Shown here: in pieces, positions 24,469 through 33,811 of the stretch
Numbering within the stretch: the first letter of the stretch is position 1
How the letters are laid out: each line of letters begins with the position of its first letter
DNA from: Polyodon spathula
Taxonomy: Eukaryota; Chordata; Actinopteri; Acipenseriformes; Polyodontidae
NCBI RefSeq assembly: GCF_017654505.1
Contig: NC_054535.1
Location: 44,078,164 to 44,142,163, forward strand
Reading direction: 5' to 3'
DNA length: 64,000 bases
Notes under the pieces: generated by a model
The model's input: only the letters and a program-made list of their open reading frames with translations
Told to the model about the DNA's origin: nothing
Database searches by the model: none
Program-made: the position numbers and the translations under genes

Positions 24469-25746
24469 ATGCTGGCGCAAACTGAGCCCGTGTTTGTGGT
24501 GGGAAGAACGTCGGTCGGGGATGCGCTGCTCCAGCTGATACGGCCTCCGCTTTCTCCTGTTCAAGACCCCTGCATCCTGGGTCTGGACTTCCTGAGGCAT
24601 ACCGGGAGCCAACTGGATTTCCAAGTAGGGGACCAGCGCTTGCTATGGCTCAAAGGGAGAACCAGCAAAACCCCAGAGGAAGCCTTATGGGGACTAGAAC
24701 ACCACTCACCAGCAGCTAGCCACCAACCACCTCCAGATGAGCCAAATCCGGGAACAAACCAACCCCCAGGATGGCCTCACAGGACCTGTTGGGCCCCACC
24801 ACCACTTGTTTCCAGGTCCTAGCCAGCTTCCTGAATGCCTGTCACTACACCCCCCACGGCCTGCCTCTGAAGACGCCGCACTGGCAGCAGCAACCTCGGT
24901 CTAGTACCATAGCTGTGAAAGGCTTTGCCTGCAGGAGCAGGTCCAGCTGCGGGAGCTGATGCTGAGGTACCGCCACAGCTTTGTTACCAGACCAGAACAG
25001 GCAGGTTGATCACACCTGGTCCAACACCACATCGACACCGGGGACACGGCACCAGTCAAGCTGCATCCCCACCGCCTTCCCCTAGCACGGCGGGCTGTGG
25101 CAGAGACTGACCCAACAGCGCCAGCAGTGATGGTTCTGAAGAAAAACGGAGAGTGAAGGTTCTGCGTGGACTACCAGAACAAGGTCACACAAAAGGACTC
25201 ATACCCCCCTACCCCACATCGATGAGTCCCTGCACCTGGTGATTGGTTCCTCATGGTTCACCACGCTGGATTGGAGAAGTGGATACTGGCAGGTGGCACT
25301 CACCCACAAGGCCGTTCACGCTCTGCAATGCACCAGCAACTTTTGAGTGGTTGATGGAGGGTGTCCTGAGCAGCATAACCCCACAGAACTGTTTGTTCTA
25401 CGTCGATGACCTCCTGGTCCATGGCTCCAGTTTTGAAGACACCCTGGCCTCCCTCTGACAAATGCTACAGCGACTGTGAGCGGCAGGACTAAAGTTGCAT
25501 CCTGACGTACTGTTTCCTGAGAAGGGCGGTAACCTTCCTAGGTCATTGCGTTGGTGGCAAGAGGATGGAGGTGGCCAAGATCGATGCGGTCCGGGACTGG
25601 CCTGTCCCCACCAACCAATGCCAATTGAGAGGGTTCCTGGTGATGGTATCTTACTACTGCCGCTTTGTGGCCTATTTCGCAATGACATCTGCCCCATTAT
25701 GCCAGCTACAGAAAGGGGAGCTCTTCCTCTGGACTGAAGACTGCTA
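24469..25746 (+). pseudogene. Gypsy-type pol fragment (protease to reverse transcriptase), element 1
   Basis: Conceptual translation in several frames shows the end of an aspartic protease domain (PCILGLDFLRHTGSQLDF, about 24,570) and a reverse transcriptase start region (IDTGDTAPVK, about 25,030). TTLDWRSGYWQV follows at about 25,260 and LCNAPATFEWLM at about 25,320. The catalytic YVDD box is in CLFYVDDLLVHG at about 25,400. A fingers/connection region lies at 25,565-25,746. These blocks are in Ty3/Gypsy order. Several stops and frameshifts separate them. RNase H and integrase are absent, because the coding remnant stops about 20 bases before the next LTR. Confidence 0.8.
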
Positions 25747-25766
25747 GACTTTTCTTTTAAAAAAAC

Positions 25767-26204
25767 TGTCATGTGTGTGTGTGTGTGGGTATGGATTGTG
25801 TGTGCATGTGGTGGGCGGACCCTCCCTCGAGGCTATAAGTGGGGGGGGGGAGGTATGAGCCATGAGCGGGAGAATGCGAGTAGATAGATAGTGGAGCGGT
25901 TGATGTGAATGTTAGGGATAGAGTGTGAAGCTGCAAGAGAGGGCCTACCCTGAGAAACAGAAACAAAGAACCGAGAGAGTGTCTGTGAGTGCCTGAGAAG
26001 GACAGAGAGAAAGTCGAAGTGAGAGACAGATGGAAAAAGCGAGTGAACAAGTAGGAAGTGAGGAGTTTTATTATTTTGGCATGAACCATGGCCCAAACAG
26101 AGATTCGCTGTTTATTCATTTTCTTTTGGTCAGTAATTAAGTCAATTTCGAATCCCATCTGGTCTCACTGAGTCTGTTTCCCTCAAACAGCGCAGATCGC
26201 TACA
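25767..26204 (+). mobile_element. 5' LTR of Gypsy-type element 2
   Basis: The stretch from GGGCGGACCCTCCC through the purine-rich AGAGAGAAAGT block to TTTTATTATTTTGGC matches 30,129-30,427. It extends further right to CGCTACA at 26,204, followed by TTGGTATCAGTGGGAT, a typical primer-binding position. The start near TGTCATG (25,767) falls in a GT array and does not match the start of the 3' copy, so the left end is altered. Confidence 0.75.
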
Positions 26205-26370
26205 TTGGTATCAGTGGGATGCAGGTACCCCAGCATGCACTCGTCGGACTCTAGCCTGGTGAGCAAGTCTGGGGTGGACTTGAGGCTGGCATGGGAGAGT
26301 GTAGCATGCGAGGGGGAAGGCAGCAGCAGGGCTGATAAGTGTTGTAATCACACACAAAGACTAAAGCAGT

Positions 26371-26450
26371 GGAGCCGGCTCTTTTGTCCAGCGGTATCAG
26401 CGCTATGCTTTAGTGCAAGCGGTCCCGGGTTCGTGCCTGCCCTCTACCTG
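26371..26450 (+). other. tRNA-like segment in the retroelement leader
   Basis: It contains an A-box-like TTGTCCAGCGG (26,384-26,394) and, 33 bp further on, a B-box-like GGGTTCGTGCC (26,427-26,437), spaced as in a tRNA gene. A clean acceptor stem and T-stem could not be formed by eye, so it is better read as a tRNA-derived or tRNA-resembling sequence than as a functional tRNA gene. Confidence 0.35.
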
Positions 26451-26522
26451 TGTGTGATTTGCCTCGCCCTGTGTTAGACGGCTGCCTGCGGGAACTGAGG
26501 TTCACTACATTGGTGTTGAGAA

Positions 26523-27960
26523 GTGGGATTCATACAGCGCCTGCCACAAGGACTAAAACAGGAACAGAGGGAGAAGATGGCGGGCGTGACAGAGATGAGA
26601 GGAGATGAGCTTCGAGCTAGACTGGAGGAGCTGGTAGCTGAGCGGAGGGTTAGGAGCGACCTGGGAACAGGCGCTGCATGGGAAGGAGAGAACACAGAGC
26701 GAGGGGGAAGCAAGAGCCCTTGGGCCGAAGAGAAACGAGGGGTCAAGATGGTGGAGCTGGGAGGACGACAGACTACCCTGCAGGCTGAGGGGCACTGCAT
26801 CATCGTCATCGAGGAAGAAGGAGGTTTTTCAACAACAATAGAAACATCATCGTGCACAGAGATGGGAGGACACACACTCACTTCGGCAAGATGTAAACAA
26901 AGGGACCTACTGCAGCCACCTACAGTATGACGGTAAGGGCAATTGGCTAGACTTTCTATAGCAATTTGAAATGATGGCAATGATAAATGAATGGACAGAT
27001 AAAGAGAAAGCCAGCAACATAATTGCCTGTCTAAACAAAGAGGCCTTACCGTGCTTAACTACCATTGACATAAATAGCTGTAGCAGCTATGGGACACTGA
27101 TTGCTGAATTGAGTGTGTGTCTGATGAGAGAGCAGAACGTTAAGCCCTGACGTGGGCCCCGTGCAGGAGAGAGAATGAGCTGTGTGGGGGTAACATGATG
27201 CCAGGGGCTAGCAAGCAGGCGGTGAAAGCTGGACGATATGATTGAAGATTCCCTTGGGAGGCGTACCGTGTTAAATTCATAATGGCAGCGCTTACTAATA
27301 GTTGGGGGCTGACTGAGAAGGCCTGGCAGTTGGCAGCTGCATTGGAGGGAGAAGCACTGCAGGTTCTGCTGGACCAGGGCCCAGAAAAAGTGGCCCAGTA
27401 CAAGGTGCTAACCACAGCTCTCAAGTGCCGTTTCGGGTGACTACAGCCTGCAGTCGGTCTGCACCTGCAGCTGGCTAACCGCACCCGAGGCTCTGGAGAG
27501 AAACTGGGCATACTGGTGTCTGATGTCTGGTACCTGGCTCGGAGAGGGTACTCCACTTTCCCGCCAGCCTTCCAGGAAGACCTGGCCGTGGAAGCCTTTG
27601 TTCGTGGACTGACCTGCGTCAGCAGGTCCAGCTTGCTGCCCCAACCTCCCTAGAGCTCGTGACTCATGGAGAACAAGTTGAGGCTGTGCTCAAAGAGGTG
27701 GAGCATGACTGGGCCTCTGAGAGTGAGTGGAGACAGCAGTAGAGGCATCCCAACCCCACACCACCCAGAGCCCGCATGGCCCAAGCAAAAGAAGAGGAAG
27801 CCCCAGACAGCACTATCAGCCCTGGCGCCTGAGCCCCACCCTCCACTGTGCTGGGGCTGTGGACAGCCTGGCCATCTATGGTGCCACTGCCCAGCAGTAG
27901 GTGCTGCACCGCAACACCTGACACAGCAACCGCAGGGAAACGCCAAGGGGCCCGCATAGA
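26523..27960 (+). pseudogene. Gypsy-type gag, element 2, degenerate and mosaic
   Basis: An open frame at 26,523-26,930 has a coiled-coil-like charged start (ELRARLEELVAERR). Capsid-like sequence follows in broken frames, with two similar pieces in tandem. One is around 26,970-27,140 (NEWTDKEKASNIIACLNKEAL) and one around 27,280-27,440 (LTEKAWQLAAALEGEALQVL). A CCHC zinc knuckle (CWGCGQPGHLWCHC) is at about 27,850. Gag packages element RNA. This copy is interrupted by many stops. Confidence 0.7.
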
Positions 27961-28089
27961 TTGGACAACGTGGACCCCCAACACAATCCCTTTCACCATA
28001 GAGCACCAAGCTACAGCCCTCACCACCAGTGTAGCTGGGAGAGCGGAGCCTCGTTCTCCCTGGAAACCGCAGATCACAGACAGAACAAG

Positions 28090-28450
28090 CCGGCTGTAGT
28101 GGTTGGGAGGACCACTGCAAGGCACTTCTGCCACGTTCCCGTCTGAGTCGAGAGGGTTCCTTGCACTGCTCTAGTGGAGACTGGCTCAACTGTGACTCTC
28201 GTCCACCCTGACATGCTCCCCACTGGGGTCCAGCTGGAACCCACCACCGTACATTAACTCACTGTGTCAGGAGAGCTAGGGCCAATGCAAGGGAAGGGCA
28301 ACCTCGCTATAGAAGTGGCTGGATGGACAGTTTACCAACTCCCCCCATCCCGTCCCATCCCGTCTGGGTAGCAGCTGTACAGAATCCCTGCATACTGGCC
28401 CTGGACTTCCTACACAGATGGACAACTAGATCTCAGGACCAGGACATTGC
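28090..28450 (+). pseudogene. Gypsy-type protease remnant, element 2
   Basis: A VETGSTVTLV block at about 28,170 occupies the position of the aspartic protease D-[ST]-G active site, with the catalytic Asp replaced by Glu. NPCILALDFLH follows at about 28,385, matching the equivalent block of element 1. Stops follow. The copy is inactive. Confidence 0.6.
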
Positions 28451-28789
28451 ACATATAGGGGGCGCCCGGCCTTGGCTTTAGTCAACCCGAGGGGGCCGTT
28501 GAGTTGAAGTCGGGACCCCTCTGCTGGACATCTTCAGGCTCTGCCGAGGGAACAACAAACTGCTACAGCGAGACGAGGACCTCAACCCTCCCCCAGGCTT
28601 CACCACACCCCAGGCTACCAGCCCTGTCATGCACCAGAGTCGCCAGGGACAACGCAGCCTCTTGGAGGGCCCAACCCCACAAGGAGCTTAATCTGATGCC
28701 ACTGCAATCCCGTCTGTCATCGAGGGACTTCGGCCCTCCCTCGGGTGTGGCCACGCACCGGCCCAGCCCCGTCATGCGCCAACATTGCC
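28451..28789. other. Junction where reverse transcriptase is missing from element 2
   Basis: Between the protease remnant and the RNase H tail there are only about 340 bases. None of the reverse transcriptase blocks seen in element 1 (including YVDD) can be found. An internal deletion of roughly one kilobase is inferred. Confidence 0.5.
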
Positions 28790-30003
28790 AAGTTTCATGC
28801 TGCCTTACAATGGCTGATAATGTTCAGAGAACAGCTGCAGGCCTTTCAATACACAATACAACACCGGGCAGGAGAAAGGCATGCAAGGGAGGGGAAGAGA
28901 GATGCTGCATGGTGGTACTGGTGGAGTGAGCAGAGTGGAGAAGGCACCAGGAAGACCCGGACCTGCATCCAGTGATGCAGTGGCTGGAGGACCAGCAGAG
29001 GCTCCTGTGGGAGGAGGTAGCTTGGCACTCCACTGCCCCCTGAGGGCTGTGGTCACAGTGGCCTGGACTGACCCTGAGGGATGGAGTCCTCCAGCGGCAA
29101 TGGAAGGAGCCAGCGATGTGAGAGGCAATGTGCAGGTGGTGGTCCCTCAAGCATTACGCTGGGAAGTACGTGACATCCACCATGGGACCCCAGGCACCGG
29201 ACACTTCGTGGGTGACGAAAACGCTGCAGTGGCTCCACCAATCCTTCTATTGGGGACAGTGCAGATAGGATGTGGAGGACCACTGTCGGCACTGTGACAC
29301 CTGCACTGCCCGGAAAGGACCCCCAGGCCGGTCGCAGGCCACCCTCCAGAAGTACCAGGTCGATGGTCACATGGAGAGGGTCGCTATGGATGTCCTGGGC
29401 CCCTTTCCACGCTCAGAGAGAGGAAACCAGTTTGTCTGGTGGCCCTCGACTATTTCACCAAGTGGCCGGAGGCATACGCTCTTCCAGGCCAGGAGGCAGA
29501 GATGGTTGCTAAAGCCCTGCTGGATTCTTCAGCCTGTTTGGGATCCCGAAAGAGCTGCATTCGTATCAGGGGTGCAATTTCGAATCTGCCTGCACACCAG
29601 CCCTGCTCATGATGGGACGTGAGCTCCGCACCCCGCCAAACTGGTTTTCGGCCATCCCCCAGATGCCCTCAGTGTACCCCCGGGTCCTGAGTACACCAGG
29701 AGGCTGCAAGACTGGATGGAGGTAGCCCATCACTTCGCCCGGGACCAGCTGCAGGCTGTAGATGCCCATCAGAAGTGAAACTACAACTTCCGGACTCTGG
29801 GGCACCAGTTTATTGCTGAAGAGCTGGTCTTGGTCTACAGCCCCAAGAGGAAGAGGGGCCATTTCCCCAAGCTGGACAGCCACGGGCTCTGGCCCTGCCA
29901 GGTCCTGGAGCGAATTCGGGGAGGTGGTGTACGGAGTGCAGCTGCCAACTAGAGGCCGAGACTTTGTCTTTCCCTCGGGGACGAAGGATTACAGGGGAGG
30001 CTA
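28790..30003 (+). pseudogene. Gypsy-type RNase H end and integrase, element 2
   Basis: The end of RNase H is seen at about 28,800-28,890 (LQAFQYTIQHRAGERH). The integrase follows with an N-terminal zinc site, HHGTPGTGHF at about 29,180 and CRHCDTC at about 29,285 (the HHCC pattern), then the start of the core, MDVLGPFPRS at about 29,388. The C-terminal domain is at about 29,620-29,930 (for example GRELRTPP, DQLQAVDAH, KRKRGHFPKL). Parts of the catalytic core are lost and the frame changes several times. A purine run just before 30,004 fits a polypurine tract. Confidence 0.75.
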
Positions 30004-30427
30004 TGTAACGACCCTGGCGATGGCATCATCCTGAACATTGTGTGTTGTCTTGTCTGTCTTGTTTGTTATGTCTTGTGTATTGTTCAGTGTATTCTAAGGG
30101 TATGGGGCACATCTTTAGTGTGTGTGTTGGGCGGACCCTCCCCCGAGGCTATAAGTGGGGGGGAGCCGCAGATAGAGACTGGAGAGGTTGACGTGAATGT
30201 GACAGACAGAGTGTGAGGCTGAAAGAGAAGGCCTACCCTGAGAAACAGAAATGAAGAACCGACAGTGTCTGCGAGTGTCGGAGAAGGATAGAGAGAAAGT
30301 AGAAGCGAGTGTGATAGACAGATGGAAAAAGCAAGTGAAAGAGTAGGGGAGTGAGGAGATAGTTTTATTATTTTGGCTTGAACCCAGGCCTGAACAGGGA
30401 TTCACTGTTCATTAATTTTCTTTTATA
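30004..30427 (+). mobile_element. 3' LTR of Gypsy-type element 2, truncated
   Basis: It begins TGTAACGACC after a purine-rich stretch. From 30,129 it matches the 5' LTR (25,803 onward) through TTTTATTATTTTGGC and TTCATTAATTTTCTTTT. It then stops, lacking the last ~80 bases (U5) present in the 5' copy. Confidence 0.75.
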
Positions 30428-31249
30428 TTACAATATTTCAATATTTTCAAATAAATATTTGATATGTATTTATTCGATCTCAAATATAAATATATTTGTC
30501 CCAGGTCTGAGAGGCACACAAATATACAATACAGAGCTGTGTAAAACAGTGCACTGAACAAGGAACAGTCAGTGACTTGCTAAAGATTGTGATTCCAAAT
30601 ATTGTATTGAAGGTAGACTGTTCATAATTTAGCCATTTATTTAACCAAAAAAAAAAAAAAAAATTAGGGTAGCTATTGCATAATGTAAAACAATGGTTTT
30701 AGAAACCTTTCAGATAATAACCAATAACGAACCATTAAAGTTATTATGGAAAACGTATTAAATATTCAGTTACCTGAATGCTGATTTTTAAAACATCTCT
30801 TAAAATGATTCATGCCACATTTATGCAGCAAATACTACTGAATAAATGTCTGTAATTTTTCAAGAAAATTGAAATTAATATCTTATTCATATGAAATACA
30901 ACATATTTTTTATATGCACATACTGTAAAACCAAAAATATACTATTATAAGTTTACAAAATGACAGCCTGCATACTGCACATTATCAAAATCAATGTAAA
31001 ACTACATTAGTTTTGCACATTTAAAAATATTTAAATATTTTCATAATTTGCTGACAAAAATCTATTGTTTACAAATATATATCTGAACAACTTAAAAAGA
31101 CGTTGAAAAATTATAAAATATTAGGTGCCGCTTTCAACGTCAAAAGTGGTTTATTTTTTATTTGGTTAACAACCTAAATCTAATTATCTATATCTAACTG
31201 TATGTATCTACATCTTTTTTTTTTGTTTGTTTTTTTGATCAGGAGCAGT
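30428..31249. other. AT-rich 5' flank of znf827, no gene seen
   Basis: No gene or clear regulatory motif was identified. It contains an A run at about 30,648-30,662 and a short T run just before the GC content rises at about 31,250. Confidence 0.5.
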
Positions 31250-31586
31250 CAGTAGGACACCCTGTGTACTTGGGGCACCTTGCCCGTCGTTTCCGCCAGT
31301 TGCCGCTGTGTGTGTGAGCTGTGTGCTCTGCTGTTGCTGCCCTTTGATCCTTGCATTAGTGTTAGTTAGGGGCTCGGAGACACACACAGAGAGCAGCCAT
31401 AAGACACAGCAACAACACCACTACCACCACCTCCTTCCCTGCTCCTACAACCAGCAACACTCAAAACCGGGGACAGCCAGGTGCACGACAAGTCCCTGCC
31501 ATCAGACTCTCGCATACAATTTCCAGGGGAAAAAAAATAATCTTCTTATCGCTAAACAAGGAGGAGAATGTGAAAAAAAAGGGAAA
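31250..31586 (+). promoter_or_regulatory. znf827: Probable znf827 promoter/5' leader
   Basis: Base composition changes from AT-rich to balanced with scattered CpG (CCGTCGTTTCCGCC at about 31,284) just upstream of the first coding exon. The leader is inferred from position; no transcription start or TATA box can be fixed. The frame of the main ATG stays open upstream to about 31,308 but contains no in-frame ATG there, so this is leader and not coding sequence. Confidence 0.5.
31568..31573 (+). promoter_or_regulatory. znf827: Minimal start-stop uORF (ATG TGA)
   Basis: An ATG immediately followed by TGA lies 13 bases before the main znf827 ATG, in a different frame, with a purine at -3. Start-stop elements of this kind can make ribosomes pause and reduce initiation downstream. 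Whether it is in the mature mRNA depends on the leader extending to here, which is likely because it adjoins the coding start. Confidence 0.5.
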
Positions 31587-31629
31587 ATGCCCAGAAGGAA
31601 ACAGGAGCAACCCAAGCGCCTGCCTTCAC
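31587..31629 (+). CDS. znf827: znf827 coding exon 1 (NuRD-binding N-terminus)
   Basis: This exon encodes MPRRKQEQPKRLPS plus the first base of codon 15, then the donor GTAAGT. The sequence is that of the vertebrate ZNF827 N-terminus. The RRK-type motif at residues 3-5 is the class of peptide used by FOG1, SALL proteins and ZNF827 to recruit the RBBP4/NuRD chromatin complex (established for the mammalian protein). The ATG has A at -3. The exon ends in phase 1 and joins exon 2 to form a His codon. Confidence 0.93.
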
Positions 31630-33070
31630 GTAAGTCGATTTCTGCTTTTCTGTGTTTTTTTAATGGCTCGCTATGTGTTTTGCGCAGTACTTTAGGGTTA
31701 AAGAGGTGAAATGGACAAAGACACGGCGTAGGTTATTTCTCGTTTTTTTAGGTCTGCTAAGGCAGCCATGTTGGCGATGTGAAGCTCTCGGAGTGTAAGC
31801 GGAGCCTCTAATGGTAAATGATCGATAAAGGTCCTGTTCTCCCAAAGGTTGCGGTCAGTTAGCGTGTCTCTTGGCAGTAAATGGCATTATCGCACAGTGT
31901 TTTGTGAATCTGGCCGTGGAAGTCTGTGGTGCTTTATGGAAGCAAAAGGGGAGGATCTGATAATCTGGCCGCAATGAAATGAAGGGTCAGTCGGATCAGA
32001 GAAGCCAGGCTAGACTCAGGCTTCAATGCCCTAGCTTTTAGCAGCGATAGTGCAGTCCAACACCGCTCGGCAACTTAGTTCCTCTCTCTCCCTGCAAAGC
32101 ATATGTAACTTTCTTCCTACGATCAAAAAGCCGGATTGTATGGTACGATCATGTTGTTTTGATTCGGAGCGACTAGGAACCGGGAGGGATTTTTTTCATG
32201 CTGATGTATTTTTTTCCACCCCTCCCAGTTAAGTTGAGTTCATGTCTGCAGGCTGCCTGTGTCAAAGCCATGGTCGGTCACCTGAAGTTCAGGGTTTTTT
32301 TTTTCGCCCTTTGCAGCCATTTATTGCAGACAGACTGCGACCGATAACGGAGTAATTTGAGCATCACGGCATTTTTGATTGACAGTTGAGCTGTCACACA
32401 ACGCAGACTTTGAAATTAGCATTGTATATTTGGGCTCCAGTAATGGTTATTTTGTGTTTGTTTGACCCTGCGTTAGGATGTGCTTTTATCAGTCGAACTG
32501 CTATTGCGCAGGATGTCCGCTAGAGGATCGCGACAGTCGATTCAGAACAAAACTCATTGATCATTCAATACAATAGTACTGTGTGTACAACTGCTTTGTT
32601 GTTAAACATACGATGGCAATGCAACATAATGTGAGAATTTGTAATTAACAGGAAATAAATTTATACGTTATGCTTTTCATTTATGTAACTGCCTCTCCGG
32701 CTAATGTAATGCAATACAATACAATTGAGAACATGTTGTTCTTGGTACTGTATTTAATAATAATCCACAGGAAATATTTATTTGAAATGTAAGTATGGTT
32801 ATTAATGTTATGATGACATAGTTTGGTGTCAGATTACGTTGGGATTATCACACAAACAAATGTGTTCAAAAGACAGAAGCACAAATTTCTTTTGTTTCTT
32901 TTATGTTATACAGAATCAAGAAGTGAGTAAGGCCATTTGTTGCAAACACGTCATATTTGTAATGTGTGTTATTATTAAACCCTTACCATCCTATAAATAG
33001 AAAGTTCTTTTTTTTTTTTTTTTTATTAACAGTGTGTTATAGCAGTAGAAGGGTGCAGATACCAGGTCTC

Positions 33071-33811
33071 TCACTGACAGCATAAATCATGCCACAAATT
33101 TTCGATTGGATTTAGGTCAGGGCTCTGACTGGGCCACTCAAGGACATTTACCTTTTTGTTTCTTAGCCACTCCAATGTAGCTTTGGCTGGGTGCTTTGGG
33201 TCGTTGTCACGCTGAAAGGTAAACTTTTGTCCCAGTTTCAGCTTTCTTGCGGAGGGCAGCAGGTTTTCCTCAAGGACTTCTCTGTACTTTGCTCCATTCA
33301 TTTTCCCTTCTATCCTGACAATTGCCCCAGTCCCTGCCGATGAGAAACATCCCCATAACGTGATGCTGCCACCACCATGCTTCACAGTAGGGATGGTGTT
33401 CTTTGGGTGATGCGCGGTGTCGGGTTTGCGCCAAACATAATGCTTTGCATTTAGGCCAAAAAGTTGCATTTTAGTTTCGTCAGACTACAAAACTTTTTGC
33501 CACATGGCTACAGAATCTCCTGAGTGTTTCTTTGCATACTTCAAACAGGATTCAAGGTGGGCTTTCTTGAGTAAAATACAGGCCAGATTTGTGGAGTGCT
33601 TGGGATATTGTTGGGATATTGTTGTCACATGCACACTTTGACCAGTCTTGGCCATAAGTCTGTAGCACTGTAAAGTTGCCATTGACCTCTTGGTAAGATC
33701 AATAGGATTCTGGCTAAGGACTACTAAGAGCGACTTAGTTAAACTTTGCACTCCCTCAAAAATGGAGCTCTGTGAACCGTCAGATACCCTGGAATTAGTA
33801 CAGTAATGCAC
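33071..33811 (-). pseudogene. Tc1-like transposase, catalytic part
   Basis: The minus-strand frame is open from 33,811 to 33,071 except for one stop (TAG where Trp is expected, at about 33,476). The catalytic triad blocks are visible: SDETK (first Asp), DNDPKHP (second Asp) and LNPIENLW (Glu), with [13 protein letters not shown] between the first two. The N-terminal paired-like DNA-binding domain is missing or unrecognisable, and no terminal inverted repeats were found, so this is a truncated relic. A T run at about 33,008-33,024 lies beyond its 3' end. Confidence 0.88.

Noticed and set aside
26371..26450. A functional tRNA gene
   Set aside because: The box-like motifs are present, but the acceptor and T stems do not pair well, and it lies inside a decayed retroelement.
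31308..31709. A longer znf827 start upstream of 31,587
   Set aside because: The frame is open upstream, but there is no in-frame ATG, and the known N-terminus MPRRKQEQPKRLPS begins exactly at 31,587; beyond 31,629 the frame is intron.
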